The notes beneath the pieces are model-generated. The model was not told the origin of the DNA and made no database searches. It worked only from the letters and a program-made list of their open reading frames with translations. From the NCBI RefSeq assembly GCF_030064895.1, contig NZ_JASJEB010000003.1, positions 37,874 through 101,873 of the forward strand: a stretch of 64,000 bases of DNA, read 5' to 3'. The translations under genes and the position numbers were made by a program. This stretch comes from Crocosphaera sp. GTDB taxonomy: Bacteria > Cyanobacteriota > Cyanobacteriia > Cyanobacteriales > Microcystaceae. Below, piece after piece: positions 1 through 8,423 of the stretch (positions are counted from its first letter, which is position 1; every line of letters begins with the position of its first letter).

Positions 1-2
1 AT

Positions 3-455
3 TTAATTGGTGTTGTTCAAATGGGAGCAATACTTTATAATTGGAAAGAAAAATCTGTTCCTTCTCAAGATTCTTTCTTGCCTTATTATAACTCACCTAA
101 AAGTTATCTTTCATCTTTAATTAGTGAGTATAAAAATATTGGTTATAAATATCTTGCTTTGGGTGGGTTACTCAAACTAGATAAAAGAAAGAGAACTCAC
201 TTAAAATTTGGGTTATCAGTTCAAGAATTAGATAACTTATTAGCTTGGAGTCGACCCGATTTTGTTTTAGGAGGATTGGCTTTGAGTCGTTTAGAGGTGT
301 TAAAAAAGCATAAAGTTTGGGCTGATTCTGCGGGGTGGTTTTGGTGGAATAGTTGCTATGAAAAAAGATTCAAAAACCGTAACGTCTTACAAGAAATCAT
401 CAATTTTGCCTCTCATTCGTCTTCAATAAAACAAAACTCAACTTTTTTACTTTGA
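3..455 (+). CDS. TGT/DpdA-like transglycosylase, C-terminal part (cut by left edge)
   Basis: The frame is open to the left edge and reads LIGVVQ before the first Met codon at 21, so the true start lies outside the window. The order of motifs (LIGVVQ, GYKYLALGGL, VLGGLALSRLEVL, WADSAGW) resembles the C-terminal half of the TIM-barrel transglycosylases that exchange guanine for a 7-deazaguanine, either in tRNA (TGT) or in DNA (DpdA). The Asp in WADS would sit where these enzymes carry their nucleophile or its neighbour. A DGQHR protein lies 0.9 kb downstream, and dpdA genes are known to pair with a DndB/ParB-like dpdB, so the DNA-modifying branch is the more likely one. The assignment is by motif pattern only; a tRNA-type TGT paralogue or a decayed gene remains possible. 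Confidence 0.5.
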   Translation, partial: LIGVVQMGAILYNWKEKSVPSQDSFLPYYNSPKSYLSSLISEYKNIGYKYLALGGLLKLDKRKRTHLKFGLSVQELDNLLAWSRPDFVLGGLALSRLEVLKKHKVWADSAGWFWWNSCYEKRFKNRNVLQEIINFASHSSSIKQNSTFLL

Positions 456-602
456 CTTTAACTAACAAAAAAGTTGTTTCTTTCTCATATATTATAAATC
501 TATGTCAGGAAAACTGATGAGATTTGCATTAGGTACGGGTATGTTAAAATAAAGTATACTATTAGTAAATAGTTGATTTTAAACTGTTTCAAGGATAACT
601 TT

Positions 603-863
603 ATGAACACTCAATTAGTTGATTCAATTACCCAGATAATTGAATGCTTAACCCCTGAAGAAAAAGACCTTTTAAAAGAAAAAATTAAGCCTATTCTGCA
701 AGATAAGCACATCAAAAAACCGTCTCATTTTCAAGAGAAAGCCTCTCCTCAAGAATGGAATAATGCTTTTCAAGAATGGATAGACAGTCATAGAAATAAG
801 AATCTTCCGTGTCTTTCTGATGAAGCCATTAGTCGAGAAAATATTTATGGAGAAAGAGGATAA
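603..863 (+). CDS. Antitoxin of a PIN-type toxin-antitoxin pair
   Basis: A small acidic protein of 86 residues, taken from the ATG at 603; an upstream GTG/TTG-type extension from 573 is less likely because the conserved-looking part begins at MNTQLVDSITQII. It has the ITQIIECLTPEEKDLLKEKI helix typical of short cyanobacterial antitoxins and a C-terminal tail rich in Glu and Arg, as expected for a segment that wraps around its toxin. Its stop codon directly abuts the TTG start of the PIN protein, which implies translational coupling. No DNA-binding domain is obvious. The role is inferred mainly from the neighbour. Confidence 0.6.
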   Translation: MNTQLVDSITQIIECLTPEEKDLLKEKIKPILQDKHIKKPSHFQEKASPQEWNNAFQEWIDSHRNKNLPCLSDEAISRENIYGERG

Positions 864-1304
864 TTGGCTTTTTTACTTGACACCAATATTCTATTACGAA
901 TGATTGATTTAGACCATCCGATGAATAAAGATGTTACTAATTCAATTAAAAGTTTGCGCTCACAAAATGAACAGCTTTTTATTATTTCTCAAAATCTGAT
1001 TGAGTTTTGGAATGTTTGTACTCGCCCTCTAGAAAAAAATGGTTTAGGAATGACTGTTTCTGAAACTGAAGGAGAAGTTTCTCGAATAGAAAATATTTTT
1101 ATTGTTCTTCCTGATACCTCGAAAATTTATCTTCAATGGCGAAATTTAGTCAAAAAATATCAAGTTAAAGGGGTGAAAGTTCATGATACACGCCTAGTTG
1201 CTGCTATGTTAGTTTATGAAATTGATAAAATTTTAACGTTTAATGTTAATGATTTTAGACGTTTTTCAGAAATTACAGCCATTCACCCAACAGATATAAG
1301 TTAA
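864..1304 (+). CDS. PIN-domain ribonuclease toxin (VapC-like)
   Basis: This 146-residue protein starts with TTG immediately after the stop of the antitoxin gene. It shows the acidic residues of a PIN nuclease: Asp in FLLDTNILL near residue 6, Glu in NLIEFWNV near residue 47, Asp in KVHDTRL near residue 115 and Asp in TFNVNDFRRF near the C-terminus. PIN toxins are Mg-dependent RNases that cut tRNA or other RNA when the antitoxin is degraded. The gene converges on the DGQHR gene, and their stop codons overlap by four bases. The length fits the family, so the toxin is probably intact. Confidence 0.8.
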   Translation: MAFLLDTNILLRMIDLDHPMNKDVTNSIKSLRSQNEQLFIISQNLIEFWNVCTRPLEKNGLGMTVSETEGEVSRIENIFIVLPDTSKIYLQWRNLVKKYQVKGVKVHDTRLVAAMLVYEIDKILTFNVNDFRRFSEITAIHPTDIS

Positions 1305-2392
1305 ACCATAATTTCCATTATTCCCACAAATTCCCGAAGCACTTTATGACAAGCTTTAACTGTAGTTTTTGTATTAGAAATAATCGGTTCTTCTGTTGCT
1401 CCTATCTGTATTACTCCTCGTTCTAACCAAAATTTATTATCTCTTCGCCAATCCAATTTTTTTAAGTTTTTTAACCACTTTTCTAACTGTTCTGCTGGTA
1501 CATCTTCTTGATATAAATCATGGGCTAATAGTCCCAATGCTTGTAAAAAAACCGCACTAACTAATAAAGTTTCTTGTCTTTGTTGACTTCGTTCTTCTTT
1601 AGTCATCACTCGCCAAGGATTATTATCAAAAATGTTAGCCGATGCTATCCAAAAGCTTCTAGCCCAATTTATTTTTGCTTCTAAATTTTCCTGAGATTTG
1701 AGACTAGGAAACATATATTTTGTTGTTGTTACTAAGGTAGAAAGGGTCATTAATTTAGGATTATAATGACCTAAACCTGTTTCTATCATTTCAATATTAT
1801 CTATAAATTGAGGAACCGTTTCTAGTAAATTCTTAGCCATTAAAACTGCCGGAGAACGTTGGTCAAAATAGTGAGATAAAGAAATACTCGGACGTTGAAC
1901 TAATAAGTTTTGGTCACGAAATGCTTGACGTTCCTCTTCTAAAGATAATCCTGAATATAACAATACACCGATTTCTAATTGAGACAAATGCTTAAATTTT
2001 ATTGAATCTTTTTCTTGAATTTCTTTTAAAACTTGATAAATTCCAAAACAGCGATGCTGTCCATCGGTTAAACGTAAACTAACAGAATGATAGGGTAAAA
2101 AAAGTTTGCCTTCTTCATACCTTGGTTTTGGTTGAACATTAACACAAATGGGAGGAAAAAATATCATCCCCGTTTGATAATTTTCCAGAATATAAACAGC
2201 AATTTGTTTAACCCGTACTTTGTTAAGTTTCCGTTGGGCAAAATCTGGTAACTCAGGCTGATTAGGCACATATAAACGGTTATCATCGATTAATCGGGCA
2301 ATATCTCCTAAAAAAAGGCTTCCCAAATAGCTTATATGTTTATCTTGAGGACTACGACGCACAGAGACAGCATTAATAATAAGTTCCATCAT
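1301..2392 (-). CDS. DGQHR-domain protein, DndB/DpdB-like
   Basis: A 363-residue protein with the signature LRLTDGQHRCFGI near residue 150, which defines the DGQHR family. That family includes DndB, the regulator of phosphorothioate DNA modification, and DpdB, needed together with DpdA to place 7-deazaguanine in DNA. Length matches both. No dndC, dndD or dndE is seen nearby, whereas a transglycosylase-like gene lies 0.9 kb upstream, which favours DpdB or a stand-alone regulator. The gene is transcribed away from the small protein, helicase and nuclease genes at 2482-6011, with an 89-bp divergent gap that probably holds both promoters. Family membership is firm; the exact role is inferred. Confidence 0.75.
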   Translation of the reverse strand: MMELIINAVSVRRSPQDKHISYLGSLFLGDIARLIDDNRLYVPNQPELPDFAQRKLNKVRVKQIAVYILENYQTGMIFFPPICVNVQPKPRYEEGKLFLPYHSVSLRLTDGQHRCFGIYQVLKEIQEKDSIKFKHLSQLEIGVLLYSGLSLEEERQAFRDQNLLVQRPSISLSHYFDQRSPAVLMAKNLLETVPQFIDNIEMIETGLGHYNPKLMTLSTLVTTTKYMFPSLKSQENLEAKINWARSFWIASANIFDNNPWRVMTKEERSQQRQETLLVSAVFLQALGLLAHDLYQEDVPAEQLEKWLKNLKKLDWRRDNKFWLERGVIQIGATEEPIISNTKTTVKACHKVLREFVGIMEIMV

Positions 2393-2481
2393 TAAAATAT
2401 CTTGTAATCATGTATACATGGTAGCAGGTGTTAGGGGAAGCAGATTAGAATTACTAATGTTTTAGATTAAGTATTTTTATT

Positions 2482-2736
2482 TTGACCCCGACTATTCGAG
2501 TTCCCACTGAACTTTATCAAACCTTGCAAGAAATCAAGGTTTCTTTGGAAAGTGAGCATTTTTCCGCAGCACCCACCATGCAAGACTTAGTAAGCGTGTC
2601 TGTCAAGCGTTTTATCCGAGATTGGAATAACCCAAAGCAGCAGAAAGAGATTATTGAGGAATTATTAAAGAATCGTCAAGATTCTCGCTCAAAAATGGGG
2701 AGACCGAAAAGTGATAATAGTGAGAAGGGAAGATAA
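2482..2736 (+). CDS. Small ribbon-helix-helix-like protein
   Basis: An 84-residue protein that starts with TTG at 2482. Its N-terminal TIRVPTELYQTLQEIK stretch looks like the beta strand plus helix of a ribbon-helix-helix DNA-binding protein, and the tail is strongly basic (KNRQDSRSKMGRPK). Its TAA stop shares one base with the ATG of the helicase gene (TAATG), so the two are almost certainly translated together. It may be a repressor of the helicase-nuclease operon or a DNA-binding accessory subunit. I do not recognise a specific family. Confidence 0.6.
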   Translation: MTPTIRVPTELYQTLQEIKVSLESEHFSAAPTMQDLVSVSVKRFIRDWNNPKQQKEIIEELLKNRQDSRSKMGRPKSDNSEKGR

Positions 2737-4976
2737 TGATAGATATTCAGACTTTTCATAGTTGTTTAGCTCAAACTACTGCACGAGGCTATGACTTAGA
2801 CGATAATCAAAAAAAAGCAGTAGAATATGGAGATGGTCAATTGTGGCTTTTAGCTGGCCCTGGCTCTGGAAAAAGTGAAGTCCTGGTAACACGAACCTTA
2901 AAGTTACTTTGTGTAGATAATATTGAGCCTAAATCAATTTTTCTGACAACTTTTACAGAAAAAGCAGCAAGAAACCTTGAGGATCGTTTAGCAACATATC
3001 TTGCAGTCTTACAAAACACGGATTCTGACATCAAAGATGTTGATATAGCTGATATTAGAATAGGAACACTACATAGTTTATGCAATGATATTCTACAAGA
3101 ATACCGCTATCCAAATTACCAAAATGTTCGTCTTTTAGACAAAGTCGAACAAGATTTATTCACTTATCGTTATTCTGATATTTCAAAACATGAAGATTTA
3201 GATTTTTGGATACATTTTGATTATGTCGTAAAAACATGGAAAAAGCCAAAGAATCAAAAACCAAAGTATCCACCAAATAAATGGCAACGAGCTAAAGCAG
3301 GAGTTACACTTTTTAATCATATTGTAGAAGATTATCTTGATATAGATAGAATGCTTAATGCAGGTGAACATTGGGAAACTTTAGCAGAACTATATCAACA
3401 ATATTCTCAAGCATTAAAAGATAATTACCGTTGCGACTTTGCTCATCTTCAAGCTTACTTTCTTGAATTTCTTAAGTCTCCTGCTAGTCGACAGTTTTTA
3501 GAAGGAGATTACCAAAATCCTCCTTTAAAGTATATATTAGTCGATGAATATCAAGATACTAATCCAATTCAAGAACGTATTTATTTAGCTCTCGCTCATC
3601 AAAAACCCCATAATATTACTGTAGTTGGAGATGATGACCAAGCACTATATCGTTTTCGAGGTGGCAATGTTACTTGTATGGTTAATTTTGATAAAGCCTG
3701 TCAAGAGATATTTAATCAAACTCCTCATCAACTTCAGCTAGAAAATAACTACCGTTCTCATCCTGATATTGTTAACTTTTTCAATCACTATATCACTTCA
3801 TTTGCAGAAATGAATGTTTCAGGAGTTCGTGCGCCGAACAAGCAACCAATTATCGCTGCTTCATCTATTTCTGGTAATTATCCTGCTGTTTCTTGGATTC
3901 AAACCAAAAACGTAGGAGATTTAGCTAATTCCGTTGCTCAATTTATTCATAATCATTTGATAAGTGATGGTATTATCAAGGATCTCAGTCAATGTGTTTT
4001 ATTACTACGAAGTGCTAAAGATTCACCTAGAAATGCTGGCCCATTTATTCAAGCATTTCAGAACTTAGGAATCCCTATTTATAATCCTCGTTCTAAGTCT
4101 TTTATGGATAGTGGAGAAGTTAAGTGTTTACTAGCAGCACTAATTCAAGTGATTGATAAAAATCATAGTTTTCAATCAAAAAAAGATCCAAAAGGAAAGC
4201 CTTTATCTTGGGTTACACCTATTCAAGAATGGTTTGCTACTTTAGATCACATAAGAAATGACTCTAATATATCTACTAATTCTCTAGATGACTACTTAAA
4301 AAAGAGCAACACAAAACTATCAGAAGTATGTAAAAATAGCTCATCCCAAGATAATCCAGGACGATTTCTTAAACTAAACTTACTAGAAATTATCTATCGG
4401 ATTCTAGCACAAGAGCCATTTTTAACATGGAGACAAGATCCTGTTAGGAACTTACGTCTTTCTAAAGTCACTCGTTTATTTGAAGGCTACAATAGTTTTA
4501 ATTTAGATTCTTTGCGAGCCAATTATACAGGTACTGAAATTGATTCAAGCTTTCTTAATCGTTTTTATAATATGTTTGTTAGCTACTTAATTGAAGCAGG
4601 AATTGATGAAGATGAAGATGATGAGGTTATTGTTCCTGAAGGTTCTCTGCCAATTATGACAATTCATCAATCAAAAGGATTAGAGTTTCCTTTCGTATTC
4701 GTTGTAACTAAGTTAGGTAGAGAAGGACAAGTCGGAGCAGCACAACAACTTGAGCAAACTTTAGCTCCATTTAGACAGAATCTTTATCCAAGAGTGACTA
4801 GAACTCCTGAAGATTTAGCCATAGAAGATGATATTCGCTTGCTTTATGTAGCTTATTCTCGCGCACAGTATGGTCTAATTTTAATAGGAACAAAGACGCA
4901 GATTAAAAGCCATATTGCTGTTCCTAATCGAGATCATTTAGAATTTCAACGAAACACAGATGCTCTTATTATATAA
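2736..4976 (+). CDS. UvrD/PcrA-like superfamily 1A DNA helicase
   Basis: This 746-residue protein carries the SF1A helicase motifs in order: DDNQKKAVEYGDG (Q motif), LLAGPGSGKSEVL (Walker A, about residues 33-45), TTFTEKAARNL (Ia), LVDEYQDTNPIQ (Walker B), VVGDDDQALYRFRGG (III), NNYRSHPDI (IV), IMTIHQSKGLEFPFVFV (V) and LLYVAYSRAQ (VI). It would unwind DNA 3' to 5' using ATP. The downstream gene, 15 bp away, encodes a RecB/Cas4-like nuclease. The pair resembles split helicase-nuclease systems related to AddAB or AdnAB, or an accessory restriction module. Its place beside a DGQHR gene makes a DNA-defence role plausible, by inference only. Confidence 0.88.
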   Translation: MIDIQTFHSCLAQTTARGYDLDDNQKKAVEYGDGQLWLLAGPGSGKSEVLVTRTLKLLCVDNIEPKSIFLTTFTEKAARNLEDRLATYLAVLQNTDSDIKDVDIADIRIGTLHSLCNDILQEYRYPNYQNVRLLDKVEQDLFTYRYSDISKHEDLDFWIHFDYVVKTWKKPKNQKPKYPPNKWQRAKAGVTLFNHIVEDYLDIDRMLNAGEHWETLAELYQQYSQALKDNYRCDFAHLQAYFLEFLKSPASRQFLEGDYQNPPLKYILVDEYQDTNPIQERIYLALAHQKPHNITVVGDDDQALYRFRGGNVTCMVNFDKACQEIFNQTPHQLQLENNYRSHPDIVNFFNHYITSFAEMNVSGVRAPNKQPIIAASSISGNYPAVSWIQTKNVGDLANSVAQFIHNHLISDGIIKDLSQCVLLLRSAKDSPRNAGPFIQAFQNLGIPIYNPRSKSFMDSGEVKCLLAALIQVIDKNHSFQSKKDPKGKPLSWVTPIQEWFATLDHIRNDSNISTNSLDDYLKKSNTKLSEVCKNSSSQDNPGRFLKLNLLEIIYRILAQEPFLTWRQDPVRNLRLSKVTRLFEGYNSFNLDSLRANYTGTEIDSSFLNRFYNMFVSYLIEAGIDEDEDDEVIVPEGSLPIMTIHQSKGLEFPFVFVVTKLGREGQVGAAQQLEQTLAPFRQNLYPRVTRTPEDLAIEDDIRLLYVAYSRAQYGLILIGTKTQIKSHIAVPNRDHLEFQRNTDALII

Positions 4977-4991
4977 ATAAAGGTAAAATTA

Positions 4992-6011
4992 ATGACAATA
5001 AATAAAAGAAAACCTTTTGAAAATATTTCAATTCCTTCACCTAATATTCCTAATATTAAACGGCGTTACAGTGTGACTCAAGATATTGTCTCATTTAGAC
5101 GTTGCCCTCGTCAATACGGAACTTTTAATGTCCATAAATATGCACCTGCTTATCAAAATCAGACTTATTTTGGGACTATTCTTCACCAAGTTTTAGATCG
5201 TTGTCATACTCATTTTCATGGAAAAATAGATCCTTCAACAAAAGGTTCTCTACCGGATAATAGGAAAATTCTCAGTGATCAAGAAATTCTTGAATATTTT
5301 AATGATTTGCAAAAGGCTGAAACAGAAAAAAACAAAAAACCAATTCCTCCCAGTAAAATCATTCAATATTTTATTGAAGTTGACAATGGATTAAAAAGTC
5401 AAGGTATTAGAAATATCCCACAAGAGACAAGATTAAAAGCAGTTAGACTACTTCAATATTTTAATGCTCTTGAAGGATCAACACTGTATCCAAGGGTTAA
5501 AGATACAGAACATAGATTACAAGCAGATCGTACTGATCATATTCTTCATGGAGTAGTTGATCTTCTTGTTGATTCAGAAAATTTAGAAGCTAATCCTGCT
5601 GATTGTGAAATGTGGGACTACAAAGGTAGTAGCTTGTTAGGTGTTAATACTAAAGACCTAGAAAACTATGAATTTCAAATGCGAGTTTATGCAAAACTGT
5701 ATGAACTAAAACATGGTGTTTTCCCTCGAAAAGCTATTTTATATTTTTTGAATGAACTTGATGGTTCAACTTGTCCATCTCAACGACCAAAAAATGCTCT
5801 CTTAGAAGTTAGTATTACTTCTAATGAAATTGATGATGCTGTTAAGGAATTTGCAACAACTGTATTAAAAATTGAAGAAGCGCGTTTGAATGATCAATGG
5901 AATCCAGCAACTCCTGGAGATATTAGTGAAAAAGATTGTACTATTTGTGATCTTCGTTGGGATTGTAAAACTCCCAATAATGGACAAGGAGTCAAACTAC
6001 GATATCCGTAA
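4992..6011 (+). CDS. PD-(D/E)XK nuclease with Fe-S cysteines, RecB/Cas4-like
   Basis: A 339-residue protein of the PD-(D/E)XK_1 type. An N-terminal SFRRCPRQYGTF holds the first cluster cysteine. The nuclease core reads HGVVDLLV, with Asp as a metal ligand, followed by MWDYKGSS, which supplies the D-x-K pair. The C-terminus has C-x2-C-x5-C in DCTICDLRWDCK, so four cysteines could bind an iron-sulfur cluster as in Cas4, AddB and Dna2. It follows the helicase by 15 bp and would act with it in end resection or degradation of foreign DNA. It ends before a bidirectional terminator-like hairpin. No cas1 or cas2 is nearby, so it is not a CRISPR Cas4. Confidence 0.82.
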   Translation: MTINKRKPFENISIPSPNIPNIKRRYSVTQDIVSFRRCPRQYGTFNVHKYAPAYQNQTYFGTILHQVLDRCHTHFHGKIDPSTKGSLPDNRKILSDQEILEYFNDLQKAETEKNKKPIPPSKIIQYFIEVDNGLKSQGIRNIPQETRLKAVRLLQYFNALEGSTLYPRVKDTEHRLQADRTDHILHGVVDLLVDSENLEANPADCEMWDYKGSSLLGVNTKDLENYEFQMRVYAKLYELKHGVFPRKAILYFLNELDGSTCPSQRPKNALLEVSITSNEIDDAVKEFATTVLKIEEARLNDQWNPATPGDISEKDCTICDLRWDCKTPNNGQGVKLRYP

Positions 6012-6228
6012 TTTAATTTCATCTAAAGCTTAATTTTTAGTTATTCTTATACGGTTTCAGCAACCCTCAGCAGTTAGTCATCTGGTTGCTGAAGCGTTAA
6101 TGAAAGAGTTAGGGGACACACTATAGCACTACACATTTCTGTTAGGAAGTTTTTCAAGAGTATACTTAAAATCAAGGAAGGACGAATCACCTAGAAATAA
6201 TTAAATGCAGTTTATAGATAAACAACCA

Positions 6229-6268
6229 AAAAACTGCCTAATTAATTCTAGCTAACTAGGCAGTTTTT
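6229..6268. terminator. Bidirectional hairpin terminator between convergent genes
   Basis: A 12-bp inverted repeat (AAAAACTGCCTA with TAGGCAGTTTTT) is flanked by A and T runs on the two sides. It lies between the nuclease gene on the plus strand and the cupin gene on the minus strand, so it can end transcription from both directions. Confidence 0.8.
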
Positions 6269-6283
6269 CAATTATTTATTTAC

Positions 6284-6700
6284 CTATTTATGACGAGAAT
6301 AATCATCTTGGAAACGAATAATATCATCTTCTCCTAAATATTCGCCATTTTGAACTTCAATCAGGATAAGCTTAATCACCCCGGGGTTTTCTAGACGATG
6401 GGAGGTACACTGAGGAACGTAGGTAGATTGATTAGCTCCCAAAATCTCTTCTTTGCCCCCACAAGTCACCTTAGCAGTACCAGAAACAACAATCCAGTGT
6501 TCACTGCGGTGGTGGTGCATTTGTAAGCTGAGACGATGACCAGGATTAACTTCAATACGTTTGATCTTATAGCCAGGTCCTTCTTCTAGGGTAGTAAAGG
6601 AACCCCAGGGACGCGTTTCAGTAGATGTAATACCTGCATGAGCTACAGAGAAGGGCAAAGTAGCAACTTCACTTTTTTTATTTTCTTTAGCTTGAACCAT
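6284..6700 (-). CDS. Cupin protein, mannose-6-phosphate isomerase type II-like
   Basis: A 138-residue single-domain cupin. It has the motifs TRPWGSFTTLEEGPGYKIK, NPGHRLSLQMHHHRSEHW and VPQCTSHRLENPG, typical of the C-terminal isomerase domain of bifunctional mannose-1-phosphate guanylyltransferases. The His cluster MHHHRSEHW supplies the metal ligands. The nucleotidyltransferase part is absent, so this is a free-standing mannose-6-phosphate isomerase-like protein, a form common in cyanobacteria. It would feed mannose units into polysaccharide synthesis. Confidence 0.8.
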   Translation of the reverse strand: MVQAKENKKSEVATLPFSVAHAGITSTETRPWGSFTTLEEGPGYKIKRIEVNPGHRLSLQMHHHRSEHWIVVSGTAKVTCGGKEEILGANQSTYVPQCTSHRLENPGVIKLILIEVQNGEYLGEDDIIRFQDDYSRHK

Positions 6701-6828
6701 AATACTTTTTAACTATACAAACGTTAAAATCTAAAAATTTAAACCAACTTGCCAGTATGATAACATAAATTATCAAAAATGACTGTTACCTGAGAAAGTT
6801 TAGATTATCTTAAAATTTCAAAGAAATG

Positions 6829-8037
6829 TTACAATAAAAGTCCAGCAATACAAGCGGTTAGAAAACAAGCCAAAGAACCAGCTATCATGGTTCTCAAACC
6901 TAACTTAGCTAAATCTTGTTGACGGTTGGGAGCGATCGCACTTATTCCTCCTATTTGAATACCGATAGTTCCTAAGTTAGAAAAGCCACATAAGGCGTAA
7001 GTTGCGATGATTTGACTGCGTGGGGAAATCGTATTTTCTGTTATCAAATTTTTCAGATCAAGATAAGCAATAAATTCGTTTAAAATTGTTTTTTTGCCCA
7101 GTAAAATTCCTACTTGTAAACAATCTTGCCACGGAACTCCCATTAACCAAGCAACTGGGGCAAGTAAATAAGAAAAAATCAATTCTAAGGATAGATTAGG
7201 TAATCCTAATGGTTGACCAATGGTCCCTAAAATACCATTAATTAAGGCAACTAATCCTAAAATTGCGATTAACATAGCTCCCACATTTAAGGCTAGTTTT
7301 AGTCCTTCTAATGCCCCATTTGTGGCTGCATCAATCGCGTTAGTATAAGGGCTTTTAAGTTCAAGAATAACCTCATCCTTAGTTTCAGATTTATTGGTTT
7401 CAGGATACATAATTTTAGAGATAGCGAGGGCTGCTGGTGCAGACATTACGGAGGCAGAAATTAAATGAGTTGGAGAAATTCCTATAGCAATATAAGCGGC
7501 CATTACACCACCAGCAATAGTGGCAAAACCTCCTGTCATAATAGCGTGTAGTTCTGACAAAGTTAGGGTTTTTATATAAGGTTTAATCATTAAAGGGGCT
7601 TCAGTACAACCCACAAAAATATTGGATGCACAACTTAGTGTTTCTGCGCCGGATGTTTTCATAGTACGTATCATTATCCAGCTAATTATATTAACTATAC
7701 AGGGTAAAATTCCGTAATGGTATAAAATAGCAATAAATGAGGCAAAAAATATAATAGTAGGTAATACTTTAAAAGCAATAAAATGGTCTTGAAAAGTTTC
7801 CCCAAAAACAAATTTTGCTCCTACATCAGAATAATCTAAAAAAATTCTAATTGTATTACCCAACCACTCAAAAATCGCTAAGCCAAAGGGAGTTTTTAAG
7901 ATAAAAATACCAAGAATAAATTGTAATCCTAATCCCCAAGCAACTGTATTCCACCGAATAGCTAAACGGTTGTAAGATACTAAATAAGCGAATCCTAAAA
8001 AAACAATTATACCCAATAAAGATATTAAACGTTCCAT
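6829..8037 (-). CDS. Concentrative nucleoside transporter, NupC/CNT family
   Basis: A 402-residue, strongly hydrophobic protein with about ten membrane segments. Diagnostic CNT motifs are VGCTEAPLMIKPYI, KKTILNEFIAYLDL and YALCGFSNLGTIGIQIGG. It would import nucleosides with a proton or sodium ion across the plasma membrane. Length matches the family and no frame break is seen. The next gene on the same strand (DUF952) ends only 14 bp upstream of its start, so the two may be co-transcribed. Confidence 0.88.
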   Translation of the reverse strand: MERLISLLGIIVFLGFAYLVSYNRLAIRWNTVAWGLGLQFILGIFILKTPFGLAIFEWLGNTIRIFLDYSDVGAKFVFGETFQDHFIAFKVLPTIIFFASFIAILYHYGILPCIVNIISWIMIRTMKTSGAETLSCASNIFVGCTEAPLMIKPYIKTLTLSELHAIMTGGFATIAGGVMAAYIAIGISPTHLISASVMSAPAALAISKIMYPETNKSETKDEVILELKSPYTNAIDAATNGALEGLKLALNVGAMLIAILGLVALINGILGTIGQPLGLPNLSLELIFSYLLAPVAWLMGVPWQDCLQVGILLGKKTILNEFIAYLDLKNLITENTISPRSQIIATYALCGFSNLGTIGIQIGGISAIAPNRQQDLAKLGLRTMIAGSLACFLTACIAGLLL

Positions 8038-8051
8038 AATTTTCTCGAATT

Positions 8052-8408
8052 TTAAACGGTTTTAAATAAACCTTGATCATCTTTACATAAATAGATTATT
8101 TTTTCAACAGCATCTAAATTAATTGTTCCATAGACATGAGGAAATTTTTCAGTATCATTGATATTGTGATCGAGATTAGGATTAGGATGTACAGGAGATT
8201 CCCATTTGACTTCTGCTAATAATTTATTCGGATTAATTTCTAAGACAATTAATTGCTCATAATCACGATAAAATGTATTAGCAATAGTTATGATTTGAGA
8301 TTGGGTTGAACAATGAATAAACCTTTCTTTTTCTAGAGAAGTAGATTTATATTCATTTTCAAGTTGTGCTTTCTGCCAATTTTCAAGAGTAGTAATGTGA
8401 AAAATCAT
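8052..8408 (-). CDS. DUF952 family protein
   Basis: A protein of about 118 residues, taken from the ATG that starts MIFHITTLENW; a TTG at 8420 is a possible earlier start. The FIHCSTQSQI and FPHVYGTINLDAV motifs are those of DUF952, a small cytoplasmic family whose fold resembles ADP-ribosyltransferases but whose function is unknown. The genes before and after are on the same strand with gaps of about 15 bp, suggesting one transcript with the MscS and NupC genes. Confidence 0.75.
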   Translation of the reverse strand: MIFHITTLENWQKAQLENEYKSTSLEKERFIHCSTQSQIITIANTFYRDYEQLIVLEINPNKLLAEVKWESPVHPNPNLDHNINDTEKFPHVYGTINLDAVEKIIYLCKDDQGLFKTV

Positions 8409-8423
8409 AATTGTTTTCAAGGA

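Noticed and set aside
4992..6011. Cas4 of a CRISPR system
   Set aside because: The Fe-S nuclease is next to a helicase gene and no cas gene or array is in the window.
6121..6165. TATAGCA followed by a TTAGGA-like stretch, resembling a family A end
   Set aside because: The match is patchy after the first seven bases and no second end or heptamer repeat is found.
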